From Chimonanthus salicifolius (lineage: Eukaryota; Streptophyta; Magnoliopsida; Laurales; Calycanthaceae): DNA of 64,000 nucleotides. Positions 47,801 through 59,601 of this stretch are shown here, in pieces. The stretch lies in the NCBI GenBank assembly GCA_013350335.1, contig CM023533.1:27386869-27450868 (forward strand), written 5' to 3'. How positions within the stretch are numbered: the first letter of the stretch is position 1; each line of letters opens with the position of its first letter. The position numbers were made by a program, and so were the translations under genes. The notes under the pieces were generated by a model that was not told where the DNA came from, did no database searches, and worked only from the letters and a program-made list of their open reading frames with translations.

Positions 47801-50800
47801 AGATCGAGACAGAAACTCTTGCGGTGGTTAGGTGTACCCTCGCCCAATCCCAACCATCTGAAGATTGGCGGCGCGCTACCATGTTCCACACCTATATCAA
47901 GTGTGGCGAGAAATCCTGCAAGTTGATCATAAATAGTGGGAGTTGCACGAATGTCGTCTCTACCAATGCAGTTGCTTGATTGGGTTTGAAACCCGAACCT
48001 CATCCTGATCTCCATCGAGTTGCGTGGGTGAATGACACATCACTCTCTGTCACTCAGAGGTCTCCTGTACCCATCTAGATCCTATTGTATCAGGAGACAG
48101 TGTGGTGTGATGTGATTCCCATTGATATCGGACACATCATCTTGAGTCGCCCTTGGTTGTATGATCGTGATGTGACACTGTCCGGTCGCTTCGAACGCTT
48201 GTTGTTTTGAATACAAGGGTAGGAAGATCAAACTCATTCCTGTTTAGCCCAAGAACACCCCGTCAAAGCCGAAAGTCGTTAAGGCATTAGATACTTTAGT
48301 GAGCATGACTGATGAACTTGCTAATATCATAGCAGATGAGCCAAAAGAAGAACCAATACCTTCACCATTGTTAGAGGTGGAAACTTTTCCAATCTCAGAG
48401 GTTTCACAAGAAAACATAGGAATTCCAATTGTCATTGATAGTCCAGAGCCTGAACATGTGGAGCCTATGATTGTACCTATTCTTCCTGAATCATTCACCT
48501 CTGAAATTCAGAAATTTGACCTGGAATGGATAGTGTTGTCCTAGAACATCCATTGAGTTGTCCAGTGGATTCCGTCGATAGGTCTATAGGCATGAGTCCC
48601 TCTGAAGTCATACATGGTTGCAAGCCTAGAGAGCTTGTAGATCTCATTCCCGTGTTAGAGTCCCTTAGGCCATCAGAGTCTGCATTAGCATCTGCACTGC
48701 ACACATTTATGACATGCACGCTGAATTAAAGATCAAATTAATATAAGCGATGAAAAATATAAAGTTGCTACAGATTCTCATTGCGGATTCAAGGAAGTTG
48801 ATGTGGATAATTATGTGGTGGTTTCCCTCTCAGCGTCCAGCACCTACACTTCCACACCTTGATCCTCATCAGCCTCACCCTAATCCTACTGGCCTTTATG
48901 ACCCACAGCATGATCCACAACTTGATCCACAACTTGATCCACAGCATGACCCGCTCCCTGACCCTTGACATGCAACAGTACAGTCCCCTCAGCCTCTACC
49001 TTTTTACCTCTTGGCTTTTCTGATCTATCTCATGTCCCATTTCCTATACTTGCACCACCGTTTCAACCTTTGTCTTACTTACCTTCCTTGCCACCCGAGA
49101 AAGAAAAGATAGAATTTATCTTGGTAGATGAAGTTGTTTCCACAGACAGATATCAGATATATCAGACATCTCTTCTGGAGTGGACATCCATACCCATGAC
49201 AGATGTCACTTGGGTGTCTGAGTTGATTGAGTGCGAGCTACCGCCACTTGTTCTGAATCTGCTGGAGAGATATCAGAGTCTTGTCTCATCGGCGATGCAT
49301 TCTACTAGCATCTTGCTGCTGCCGTCACCCAGAGTTGATCGTGACATCCATCTTGTATCATCAGAGGTGCATTCTGGTCACATCTTGTTGTTATCGTTAC
49401 CTAGAGTTGCTTGTGATCTCAGTTCAGGCTTTGGAGTCTATCATCTATGACGGAAGAAAGTCGCTCCAACGCTATCATTGTTGTTTGATGATGACGCTTG
49501 GATGACATCTGAAGACCTCACATGCGCGTGTTTGCACTTTGAAGACCCTACATTGGGAAGACGCATGCGTGGGACAATTTGTGTCTTCTCATCTATTTGA
49601 ACTCGAGGTCGAGTTCTTTCTTAGATGGGGAGCTTGATACGGCGCATCTGCAACATATTCTATTTTCGTGTGTTTCTTCTATTTTATTATTACCATGTTT
49701 AGCTTGTAGTTTATTTTTAGCACATGGTAGTAATCTTAGTAAGGGTAGTTTAGGTATTTGTTTATTATTATTTTTTTAGTAAGATGAAAGTATAAAAGCC
49801 TTGTAGCCTCCTTGAGGCAGAGATGAATAATGGAATAAAAGAAGTTTTCTTCTGCAAGACTTGTGCGACAGTGTTCTTCAGAGAGAATCCGAGCTTTGGT
49901 GGAATCCAAAGGATCGAGAAGCTTTTCCCTCTTCCTTGGTACTTCGTCTTCATCTTCTATTTCCTTTTCCTTTACTTGCTACCGAGAACCCCCCGTTGCC
50001 TTCCCTGACCACCTCCTTATTGCCATGACCCTCTTACTCTCGTCGCCTCTACCTGTTATACATCTTTCCTTCGTCGTTTTCCCTAAATCTACCCTCCAGT
50101 TTCGCTGCCATCGTCCCTAAACCACTACCACCAGTTTCGCCCCTCTCTAAAACCCATCCTACCCCTTTCGTCCAACCCTTACACCTCTCCTACTGCTTTT
50201 GCCCTCCCTAATCAGCCCTTTACTGCTGTTCCACGTCCCTCTTTGGCTTTCCTCATCCCATCGCCATCCCAAACAGCCCACCTGCCTGTTTTACCACCTC
50301 CTTATCCAGCCCCTTTTCTGCCATAACCCCCCCTTTTAGACATTCACAGTGCTGTCCCGTAAAACTAGTCCTTTCTTAACCCTATTAACTCTTCATACTG
50401 CTGTCATATTCAGGTTTTGCCACAACTTTGAGACCACACAGCCAGACTTGGCCATGTTTGAAGGTTGATTTACTTATTTGTGGACTTAGGCAAGCCCTCT
50501 TTGTTTTGAAGGCCTTCTGTTAGGAGTTGTAACTAGATCTGGATTGTGATATAATTGTTTACATTGGATTCCTAGAATTTCGTGTTTGTTTGTGGTAGAT
50601 TTTAATATTCTGAGTTGCAATTATTAGTTTAATTCTTTAATTTCAGCTTCATCATTAATTTATTGTCTTTTCTTTATCACATCATATTGCATCAAAATGC
50701 GTTGAAGTTTGGAGAAAAATATTTTGTACAAGAGGTAGCACTAAATTCACACTTACAATTAAGTTTCATAATCTATCCAAAGGAGTCTTCTGGCATAAAA

Positions 50801-53800
50801 ATTTTCCTATTTACCTTCAACTGAGGTCTCATGTTGGCAAAGGATCGTTCAGATTTTGAAGTTTTGGGATTTGATGTTACGTACACAAAAGGGGAAGTTG
50901 GTGCCTGCAGTTAGCTGTGCTACTTGTTCTTCATTGCAGTTGGCAGCTTGTGCTTTGTGGGCTTGTGGCCATTTTGGTTCTTGGTCTGCATGCCTTATGG
51001 TCTGGAAGCTGCACTGCAGGCAGCCTGGTTTGTGGGCTACCGGACTTGCAGATCCCTTGGCATGTGAGTTGCATGATCTGCAAGGTAACCTCTCTCCCCT
51101 TTATCATTTTATTTCTTCTCCTTCTACTAGAACCATCCAAATTAACGGGGCACTGTTGACTAACTAAAGCACATTGGTTCCATCTTGTGGCTTGGGGGCA
51201 CATTATCATTTGGGACTGCTCTTTGAACCATACAGCTTATTGTGACTGCCTACCAATTTGTGAGACCCTAAGTTGAACTGCAAGACTAACTTCCTCACAT
51301 CACTTCCCATGGGATGATGGCCCACCTTAACATATGTGGCCCTTACTATGGTTTTGAAATTCACCCGGATCTAGACATTTCATGTCATGTTTGATGTTGA
51401 CAAATCTCATGAGGTGAAGAGTTGGATGGAACTTATCATGCATTTCCTAAGGCATTCTATCATAGAACTATTTATTCCCAGCATATTTTTGTGCTTGAAT
51501 TTTGATCTTAGATCATTAGTGTTCCAGCACTTTAAAGGTTGTATGTTTGATAGGCATGTTTAGGTTCTTATAAATTGTGATTATTTATAAGCTTTTCAGA
51601 TATTGTGAGTGCATACAATTTAGATCTTATTTATGCTCCTAATTGTTGATCTTCTGGACCTTGTTTTACTTGTGATCAGTATATATTTAAGCACTCTTAA
51701 TCTGTTAAATGATCTTCCCTAACTTCAGAGAAATTTCAGATGTTAGCAGCTCTTAGAAACTGTCAGAGTTCAGTGAGTATGGCAAGCTTGAAAGAATGCA
51801 TCGATCCCAATTTGATGGATTTATATCCTCACGACTGTGTGTACAAGGTGAGGATGCTTGCTGAGTTCATTTAAAATGCCTGCAACTGGTAAATTCAGTA
51901 ATGCTCAACTTGTTAGGATGTAATCCCCCCTACCCTTCTCTCTCTGAGTTCTTGCTGGTCTTCTTAGAATTAGAGGTTAGTATGTCAGTAGATTTTTTTG
52001 AGATGGTTGATGTAATCTCGTTGGATTTCTCCTTGTTGGATTCTTCACTGAGTCTTCATAGATCTTCTAGCACTGACCAGCTTAAAAATTATTTGCGCCA
52101 TAACAAGATATTATGATACCTTTTCTTTTTTGAGACCAATTATGATACCTTTTCTTCCTTTTGCAATTTAACTGAAATATTGAAATGTTATTGTTTGGTT
52201 GTCTATAGTAAAATTTATACATCAATTTCCATTACATTTGCTTTTACTCGTTATTTTTAGTGAAAACTTTGAATTTATTCAAATATTATGCTTAATCTAC
52301 AAATTCTATATGTTTTGCTAGTTGTATCATACATCTCAGACCCGTGTTGGATTCCAGTGCATGTACCTATAACAATGCAAGTTAAAGGTGCTTAGGATGC
52401 AAGATCGGAGCCATTGAGCTTAAGCCCATTGTATACCCAGCAAAATAAATTAAATCTAGAATTCTCAAACTAAGGGCTGCCATTGTATTTCTTGACATAG
52501 GTAAAGTCTATGCGCTTGTTATAGCAAAAGGCATAAAAATATGGTAGAAAGGCTATTTTGTTGATATTCTTACAGAAGGAAAGATGGCACTTATAGCTTT
52601 GGTAGTTCAGAACCTAATGTAATCCTTTATTTTTGGTTAGAAAAAGGAAAGAAAGTTTTAATGCTCTATAAAAAATGCTTGTTTTTAATACTTCTATTGT
52701 TTACCTAACTTTCATTTATGAATAACACTTCCGTCATTGAAAAATCTTTTCAAGTTCCATGTTTTCTTCTCCAGCCTTTTTGCATTCCTTCAAGCCTTTT
52801 AAATTAAAACCCATTCATTTACCCTTTATAGTTTGAAACTATATGTCCTTTTCAATGCTAAATGTAAAAGTAGTGGGTTTCCATAATGTCTGGCCATAGA
52901 TAGGTGAAAAGATTATTTGGGGATTGTTAGCAATAGCACTGTTGCATATACCTATCTGTCAATGAATAAGATGCCTCATTGTATAGACAATGATTGATCA
53001 TTAGTGAAGTGACAGTATTGATTATCAAGATCTTGTAGCACAGCTGGTGAGTATTCAGTGCTGCAGCCAGTGTTTGAAAACTCAAAAACTTGACTCGCAT
53101 TTGTCAACTCGAAAACTTGGGGATTTCAACCTACTTGAAAAGGAGGTTAAGACTTGGTCAAGTTTATCAAAAATAAATAACTATATAATATATTGTACCG
53201 AATAAAAATCATAAAAAATTAATATAAGGTAAAATTAATCTTAAGAAGAATAATAGACAGGAGGAGAAAGACAAATACAGCATTTTCTTTTTTAAGAAAT
53301 ACAAAATAAACAAAAGGGAACACAAATGGAAAAAGGTGAGAAGAGGAGGAGAAAATCGGAAAACCCCAAAATAAGGGAGAAGAAAAGAAGATGAAAACTA
53401 AAAAGAAAAAAATGAAAAAGAAAAGAAAGAATGAAGAAGAAAGAAGAGAATTGATTAAAGCAAAAAGGGAAAATAAAAATAAGAGGAAGAAGATGATGAT
53501 AATGATTAATAAAAATCGGAAAGATGAGAAGAAATGAAAAGAAGTCCAGAAAAAAGGAAGAGAAAAATTGAATAATAAATGAAAAAGAAGAATGATAAAA
53601 TATGAATAAAAGCAAAATATAAAGAAGGAAAAATGCAAAATAAATCACCTGTTTGCTGCTATTCATCTCGGTGTTTGACTCTTCATCCTCTCCCTTCTCT
53701 GCATATGATGATGGGGTTGGAGTTGTCTTCAAACCTTTTGTAACTTTTACTGATTTTCTCATTTTACCCCTCTACTTTGATATTCCATCCATTATCCTTT

Positions 53801-54425
53801 CTTAAGGACTTCATCCTGTGACTCAACCAAGAAGAACTTTGTTACTCGACTCAATCGAGTACTTTGTGAGTCACTGACTCAACCACAAAACTGGTTCAAT
53901 AAAATGAGTTTTTTGCAAGTTGATCGTTTTTGTTGGGTTGATTTGACTTGGCTGAGTTACTTTTGAGTTCTAGAACCATGGTTCCTTAAAGGTTATGTAG
54001 TTTGAATCCTTTGGCCTTTAGATAAGGAGTGGGCACAGAAAACAAGTTGCCTAATCATATTATGAGTGCCAACCCAGTTAGATGGGATACAAAAGGTTTT
54101 ATTGATGATAATGATGTTTTCAAGATTATCAATGCTTGCCTTCTACCCTTGACATAACTATGGCAGTTGCATACTAAATGTATTTTCTGATTCTGAACTA
54201 ACGCTGATACAATAATAACCAACACAACCATTTCATTTGTGCCTTGTGTTTGTTCTGAAGATGGCCATGCTAGCAAAGCAGTGTGTAGATGACGATGCGA
54301 TCCTAAGGCCCGACATGAAGGAAGTAGTGATTTCTCTGTCGCAGATCCTCTTGTCCTCTGTGGAGTGGGAGGCTACCCTTGCTGGAAACAGCCAAGTATT
54401 CAGTGGCCTTGTTCAAGGAAGGTGA
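38889..54425 (+). CDS. LYK3: LysM receptor-like kinase, LYK3 type (662 aa, 11 exons)
   Basis: Exons: 38889-39495, 40421-40498, 41640-41930, 42802-42947, 43049-43138, 43247-43352, 44543-44694, 44781-44878, 44970-45117, 51740-51847, 54261-54425. They total 1989 nt with consistent phases and GT-AG borders. Residues 1-27 are a signal peptide. The ectodomain has the Cys pairs KNCSC and LLCGC, and a clear LysM at ~155-200 ([20 protein letters not shown]). A membrane helix spans ~241-263. The kinase has GHGTYGSV at 359-366, the VAIK Lys379, HRDIKTSN at 473-480, DFG at 493-495 and APE at 521-523, so all catalytic residues are present (RD kinase). It closely follows Arabidopsis LYK3 (At1g51940). LysM kinases at the plasma membrane sense chitin-type or lipo-chitooligosaccharide signals; the exact ligand here is unknown. 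I start at Met 38889, not the open Met at 38490, because it gives the signal peptide. Intron 9 is 6.6 kb because of an LTR element. Confidence 0.92.
40670..40940 (-). mobile_element. RTE-type LINE fragment in kinase intron 2
   Basis: On the minus strand, frames read [15 protein letters not shown] and [19 protein letters not shown], the conserved LYGxECW and MLRWM blocks near the end of RTE-type reverse transcriptases. Several stops are present. It is antisense to the host gene. Confidence 0.6.
43505..43820 (-). mobile_element. RTE-type LINE 3' end in kinase intron 6
   Basis: The minus-strand frame 43820-43593 reads [16 protein letters not shown] and then the [11 protein letters not shown] end, the extreme C-terminus of RTE-type LINE proteins. 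It is followed on that strand by an ATGATG-rich tail (complement of 43535-43565), a common 3' end of RTE elements. It is a different insertion from that in intron 2, because the order of protein segments along the chromosome is wrong for one element. Confidence 0.7.
45280..46399 (+). repeat. 5' LTR
   Basis: Contains a TATA box (GTATAAAAGCC, about 45408-45418) and an AATAAA signal shortly after (near 45453), defining likely U3 and R. The CT-rich U5 part carries many Pro/Ser-like codon runs that create chance ORFs (45386-46022). Confidence 0.85.
46648..47646 (+). pseudogene. Ty3/gypsy gag (broken)
   Basis: The capsid-type region reads [36 protein letters not shown] and [16 protein letters not shown], typical of plant Ty3/gypsy gag. 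A TGA at 46996-46998 interrupts the frame (DFDG-stop-LDPKVF). A TAA at 47644 falls inside the zinc knuckle (CYYCQG-stop-GHFAREC), so gag and the protease region are no longer joined. Confidence 0.85.
47647..48245 (+). pseudogene. Ty3/gypsy aspartic protease-like region (broken)
   Basis: Continues in frame from gag: [19 protein letters not shown], then INSGSCTN where active retroelement proteases have D-S-G. The catalytic Asp has become Asn. Further stops at about 47977 and 48077. The [14 protein letters not shown] block confirms the family. Confidence 0.8.
48246..49634 (+). pseudogene. Linker, integrase C-terminal remnant and chromodomain-like tail of the Ty3/gypsy element
   Basis: 48299-48524 is an acidic linker. 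At about 48525 the sequence jumps to [24 protein letters not shown], a segment near the end of gypsy integrase, so RT, RNase H and the integrase core were deleted here. Downstream is a proline/aspartate repeat ([14 protein letters not shown], near 48910-48965). Then comes a segment resembling a chromodomain tail ([13 protein letters not shown]...[12 protein letters not shown], near 49125-49235), and an 84-bp near-duplication around 49285-49420. This suggests a chromovirus lineage; the clade is not certain. Confidence 0.6.
49635..50694 (+). repeat. 3' LTR
   Basis: About 90% identical to the 5' LTR by eye, with several small indels and a ~37-bp loss before its end. The divergence argues for an old insertion. 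Confidence 0.85.
50695..54260 (+). other. Rest of kinase introns 9 and 10
   Basis: Apart from exon 10 (51740-51847) no gene is supported. 53220-53640 is strongly purine-rich on the plus strand, which creates long hydrophobic chance ORFs on the minus strand. 53060-53970 carries recurring ACTCGACTCAA/GAGTCA-like words. 54060-54125 (GTTAGATGGGATACAAAAGG followed by GATGATAATGATG) resembles the 3' tail of an RTE LINE. Confidence 0.5.
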
Positions 54426-56421
54426 TGGGTCAGTTCTTTTCACTACCTTACCATTAATCGTTTTGGTGTTGCATATCAACAAAGATAACCAACATGTGGT
54501 AGTATGCAGCTCAATTCAAATTTTTTGAAGTCCTTATTCGTGTGAGAGATCTTGGTGTGCCATTGATGCAACATTTTTGCAAAAGAAGGGCATGGTGGCT
54601 TTGAATTTTTGTAAGCATTCTCAGTTGCTTAATATTCAAAATCAAAATCTCTAGTAACTGACTGTGCTGGGTTGGTATCAGGGTATTCCTGTATTGAAAA
54701 TATATACTACTGGGAAAGTTCAACTGATAAGGTATTCAGGGTTCTGTTCTTAGCACCATTGGATTTTGTTGAGAAATTTATGGTGCAACTCAGAAACGAC
54801 GAGAGTTGTACACGCTTTTTAATGCTGGAAAGGTTTTGCTGATAAAATTTTTGGTTTTTACCATCATAATTTTTTTAGTGCTTGCAGTCTCAACCAGTTG
54901 AATGGTTGGAAGGCAACAGAGCAGTCATCAATGATTATGACGATGATTTGTTGTATTTACAATCACTACTTCCACAAAACTGGTACTATGCTCTGCTTTC
55001 TTGCGTCCAAATCATCCAACTGGTTGAGACTTAATGGACTGCAATAATTCAAAATTTCAACAACCCTCGCGTACTCAATTGTCTTTTCTGATCTTCATCT
55101 GGAAGAGAATCTGTTGAGATTCATTTGTAAACTCTAGGTAGAATATGCTGTGGAAGTCAAAGTTAGTGTGATATTCAATTTTAGAACCTAATACATTTAG
55201 TTGAATTAACCTCACAAATTCATCTCAGCTTTCGAAATGATAACCAAACTGGTTTTGATTGTGGAAATGGAGATAAAGGTTCTACGCACGGTATAAGTTG
55301 CAGAAAGACAAGTTCTTAACACTGGGTAATAAAGACTGGTTTGGGCAAATTCAAGGCTAGACCATTATTGTTAATTAGTGTTATCAAGTGTGAATCACCG
55401 ATGACATGCCCAATCCAATCTGCAGCACTGTAACCCTGGTTCCAATATATCTTCATCCACCCAAGTGATATGTTTCAATGTCAACAAGTTTGCATGAAGT
55501 TTAGTCATTGGTGTAAACTTTGGATTGTAGAGCCTATAGAGGATCCAATGGATCCACACTCATACTCAATTTGCAACAATGTGATGGTGAAATTTTGAAG
55601 ACTTTAAAAATATAACTTCTCTTATCCAATCAAAATAAGATTTTGTAGACATCAAGTTAAGACTTTTCAAACCCTCATGGGGCTATTTATACCAAACTTT
55701 GGTTTATGGACCTATAGTGGACCCCAAGGGATCTATTTTTCCGTTCACACATCTATTTGAATTGCACCTATACTGAATGTAACACTAATTTGACTTTTAA
55801 AGTTCATTTATCTAACTTATTGAATTTCTAGTGTCAAATAAAGTTGAAAAATTGGAGGACCTCAAAAAATATAGTTTTATTATCTAGTCAAGATAAAATT
55901 TAATGCCTTTAGAACTCACTCATCCATGTTAGCCCAAGTATTAAGCCATTTGCACCAAAGTTTAGTGTAAACTTTAATGTGTAGGACTGCATCAAACTTA
56001 AGGATCACTGTACATAAAGACTTTGAAATTAAGTGATTCTATAAAAGCAATGACAAACAGTGTGGCAAAGCATGTTATTTATTCTTTTTATATTTATTTA
56101 TGAACTTGTTCTAATACATGTCTTGAGCTCATTTTCAACAAACCTCTCCCCTGACCATTCAAAAAAAAACCAACCTCTCCCCTCCCCGTGAAGGAAGAAG
56201 AAGAGAATCTAGAAATAGCAACCAATAACCTTAAGGATTATGGATTTGATCCAAACCACAATATAAATGTACATGCCAAGAGGCAATTATTCCTAATCTC
56301 AGATAGGATAAACTGCTGATAATTACACTGGCAAGTGACATTAGTCTACAGTTACAGTAGGATGGAATTCTTAATGAAGGGTTCAGACTTCAGACATGAA
56401 CAGGAAGAGGAGAAGACACTT
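54426..56421. repeat. Kinase 3' region and intergenic DNA with a degenerate ~300-bp repeat
   Basis: The first few hundred bases should be kinase 3' UTR. From 55490 to 56000 the same ordered words recur two to three times (ACTTTGG...TATAG, AAAATTG(A/G)AGGACTTTAAAAAATATA, ATC(C/T)A(A/G)TCAA(A/G)ATAA), a decayed tandem repeat. No gene. Confidence 0.5.
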
Positions 56422-57764
56422 CTATTTACAAAGTGAGGCTAATACACGACGGGGAGGGTTGAATGATCGCCGAGAGTGAAGAACAGCCCAGTTATCAATC
56501 AATAGAATGTCGCCCTTCTTCCAAGGAATGGCGACACATTCCTCTTCAAGGATTTTCAGACATTCATAGACGATATCGGCTGGCAATGGCGTCCCATCTC
56601 CAAAGGTAACTGCCTTAGTAGGATCATTGCGTGCATCCTTCCAGCCAGTATAAGCGGCCACCATGCTATTAAACCAAATGTTGCGACCCCTACTTTTATC
56701 GAGTTTAACAGCTGGTATTGGGCCCATTATTGATTTAACACAGTCCTCTAGCCATTCCAGTTTCGTACCCAATCGAGCAGCCCTGATACACATTTAAATA
56801 ACAAAAGGGTTACAATTCAATCACCCACATCACTAAACAGACTTAATTATCATCTATTTGTAAAATCAAATGAAAAATTTACATGTTTTTCTTGTATTTT
56901 CCAATGGCATATTGATTTTTTGAGATATTAAATGGAAAGAACTAGATGAACTTGGACCTGATTCGAGTCAAAATGAAGGTAAATTATTCATTACAAAAAA
57001 AATTACCTTTCCTCAGCTGTGCTTTTGTCTTTGGTCAGGAATGTTGATTGCCAACCACGACCTATAGGAGATGATGGATCATCTTCTGCCCCTAATACCC
57101 GTGTGTAAATCAAACCATATGTCTCAAGTCTTTCTACGAACTCTGGGTAGCTTTCTTTCATTCTTTCATAAACACGATGGCTAAGAACTATGGGAGTTTC
57201 TCCCCCACTTCCAGGCTCCACTTCGCAGAAGAAAAACAATTTGGAGGGGAACTCAGGGACCTTTCTTACACAAGTAGACAATAAAAAATTTAAATCCAAT
57301 GATGAATCCTATTCCTAACATGTTTAATTTATAAAGAAATCAAAAAGAATTTCTAAGGAACTCTTGAAGATGAAAGTAGAAAAAGAAATAGTTGGAAGAA
57401 TAACCTGAGCCATTTCGTGGTGAAAGGGGATCTTCTGATCGGGAGGTGACTCGTTAGCAGTAAAAACCCTGCCGACGACGTTGGTTCGAGGCGCGGCGCC
57501 TCCCACGTACGGCAACTCATCGAAGCCGAACGCCTCCACCACGCTGTTGAAATCCGAAGCCGTTTCAACAGGGAAACCTCTGAAGAGGACGGTTCCACTC
57601 GAGTGGAGCTGATCCTCGAGCCGCGGCTTCTGCCGCTTTATAGAATCGGTGAAGCGAGAGAGGTCGAATTGGAGAGAGGGATTGGGAGAGAGGACCGACG
57701 GGAATAGGACGCCGCCGACGGATTTCTGCTGTGGCAATCGGGTCTCGACAAACTCTTCCCACAT
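56422..57764 (-). CDS. Clavaminate synthase-like Fe(II)/2-oxoglutarate oxygenase (TauD family), copy A, 324 aa
   Basis: Three exons on the minus strand: 57764-57405, 57260-57007, 56782-56422 (360 + 254 + 361 nt, phases consistent). The protein closely follows Arabidopsis At3g21360 (about 330 aa) over its length. Iron-binding residues are visible: His115 and Glu117 in PFHHEM, and the distal His307 in VLHSRR, followed by PPRRVLASL, whose Arg is expected to bind 2-oxoglutarate. No signal peptide, so probably cytosolic. The substrate of this plant family is not established; 'clavaminate synthase' is a fold name, not proof of reaction. The start is Met57764 (MWEEFVETRLPQQK); the frame is open further upstream but that part is basic, Asn/Gln-rich and UTR-like. 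It stands head to head with copy B. Confidence 0.92.
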
Positions 57765-58450
57765 CTTCTGCTTTAGATTTCTCGATTTTGTTTGATTTTC
57801 TTCTTTTTTCAGTCGAACTCGATTTGACGAAGAGAGAATGTTACAATGATGCTCAGTCAAGGTAAGCATGTATAGACACTTAACTTCGGCCAGATACATC
57901 CTATGCCCAAGAGGAGATAATTGAGTCATTTATTTATTTTTTGTCCAGGTGCATACGATCAGGCTTTCGAGCGTGTCCAACTTATCAACTAATCGTGCAA
58001 ATCGTCAGGGTGAAATGACTAAATGAAAAATAATCAAATCAATTTCATCCGAATAATCGAACAACATTCTTAACATAAATTTAAATGACTTAGTCTCCAA
58101 TTCAAAGAGACTTTATCTAAAATCAGGGTCGGCTCTGAGATCCTCTAAAATCTCAGAAGCTCTAGGCGGAGTGAGATTTCATGAACCCGTTGTGACTGGT
58201 ATATTAAGGAGTTTAAGTGTATGGGGGTATTTTCTGTCTGTGGGCCCTAGGTGGCGGCCTACGCTGCCTATGTCTAAGGCCAGCCCTGTCTAAAATGAAC
58301 GGTGTTGAACGAGAAAGTTTGAGTCAATTTTAATTTTTGTTAAAATCGATTTTGTGCAACTTGACTATTTGAATTATCAATTTGCTTCGATGTGTCTAAG
58401 TAATCTAGATTTAGATAAATGAATGAGTTTGAAACATCTTATATCTTATA

Positions 58451-58632
58451 CTCCCTCTGTCTCAAATTAGTTGTCCTATATGGATTTTAGAATTGTTCTA
58501 AATAGTTGTCTCATTTATATTGGAGTAGTATGAAGTGTATTGAAAATGGATGAAAGCACATAGAATGCTAACCTTAGTTCTTTAAAAAACACAAATATTT
58601 CAAATAAAACAACTAAAATGGGACAGAGGGAG
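58451..58632. mobile_element. Stowaway-type MITE (182 bp)
   Basis: Starts CTCCCTCTGTCTCAAATTAG and ends with the inverse complement (AAAATGGGACAGAGGGAG), the Tc1/mariner Stowaway signature. It is flanked by TA on both sides (58449-58450, 58633-58634). No coding capacity, as expected. Confidence 0.93.
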
Positions 58633-59362
58633 TATATATTATTCATATAATTGTTAATAAAAGTTCAATCTTAATATGAATGAATGAACTTGAAAGACTT
58701 TAGCTGCTATATATTTCTATAATTCCATAAAATTTTATGTTGACTTTATAAATACCATGTTATTTAATGTCTCTAGTATTTTAATTTTATCTGACAAAGA
58801 AAATTCATTAGATTTGATCGATCAACTTTAAATTCAAATTAATGTCAACGTGCAATTCACTTAAGATTGGTGATCATTAAGAGAAATGGATCTTTCAGTT
58901 TACTATGACATAAGTTTAAGTGCAAATATATTCGTGAATGTAGTAGCTTTTAATATATGAAAGATTCAATCTCCAAAACAGTGTAAGATCATGGTAATAA
59001 ATGGATGGACTATGTAAATTATATTAGAGTCAAATTAGATAGATAATCTAATTCGATAATGTAATTAAGTGGATAACCTCCCGTTTAAGTTTGAACTTTT
59101 ATGGTCTAATCTGGTGTACCCTATAGACAGTGGGTATTACTCGTGGGGATTTACGCAAGGCTTTCCACACATAAATTTAAAATAAAATAAAATATAAATA
59201 CCCTCTTTTTTAAAAAAATAAATAATTTAAAAGTACTTTATTAAAAACAAAACTACATTTTTCAACATCAGGAGACAACATTAGAAGTGATGCATGTGTA
59301 GTTTTATGTTTTCAACATAGTGTTATTAAGACATAAAAAGATCAAGTAGCTCATGTGTCAAG

Positions 59363-59601
59363 TGTAACGACCCGACCCGACAATAGGGCTTAGGGCTTGA
59401 GTCAGTGTGATATTGTCCACTTTGGGCCTCGCACACAGCTCAAATCCAAACGGTTTTGTTTCTGGGCCCGAGCCCACGTAGCCCGGCCCAAAAAAACTCA
59501 CACATGGTCAAAGGGGTTTAAACACTTAAAAACCCACTCTTTTTCATCCTCCCAACCGATGTGGGACTTCCCACATCTGGTTGGGAGGGGTGGGTATCAC
59601 A
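59363..59601. mobile_element. Probable solo LTR or TRIM remnant (239 bp)
   Basis: A GC-rich block bounded by TGTAACGACCC and GGGTATCACA (TG...CA), with flanks TCAAG and TCAAT, a near-perfect 5-bp target duplication. It contains the strong hairpin CCTCCCAACC / GGTTGGGAGG with an inner ATGTGGGA / TCCCACAT pair (59548-59588). No second LTR or primer site was seen nearby. Confidence 0.55.

Larger units (their letters stand above)
45280..50694 (+). mobile_element. Ty3/gypsy LTR retrotransposon with internal pol deletion, in kinase intron 9
   Basis: LTRs at 45280-46399 (1120 bp) and 49635-50694 (1060 bp) both begin TGAT(G/A)CGGC and end CATCA. The 3' LTR lacks about 37 bp just before the end. TGGTATCAG at 46404-46412 is the tRNA-Met primer site, and GATGGGGAGCT just before 49635 is the polypurine tract. 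Inside are gag, a protease-like region and only the integrase C-terminal end. RT, RNase H and the integrase core are missing. It is in the same orientation as the host gene. The flanks (GACTG and AAATG) do not form a clear target duplication. Confidence 0.88.

Noticed and set aside
47491..48015. 174-codon minus-strand ORF
   Set aside because: Antisense shadow of the gag-protease region of the gypsy element.
50856..51167. 103-codon ORF rich in Cys, Trp and Leu
   Set aside because: Lies within kinase intron 9 beyond the 3' LTR, overlaps open frames on both strands and resembles nothing known.
53219..53762. Two overlapping minus-strand ORFs with long Phe/Leu/Ser runs in kinase intron 10
   Set aside because: They come from a purine-rich low-complexity tract and show no domain or splice support.
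57353..57762. Alternative minus-strand ORFs overlapping oxygenase exon 1
   Set aside because: They are other-frame readings of the GC-rich first exon of copy A.
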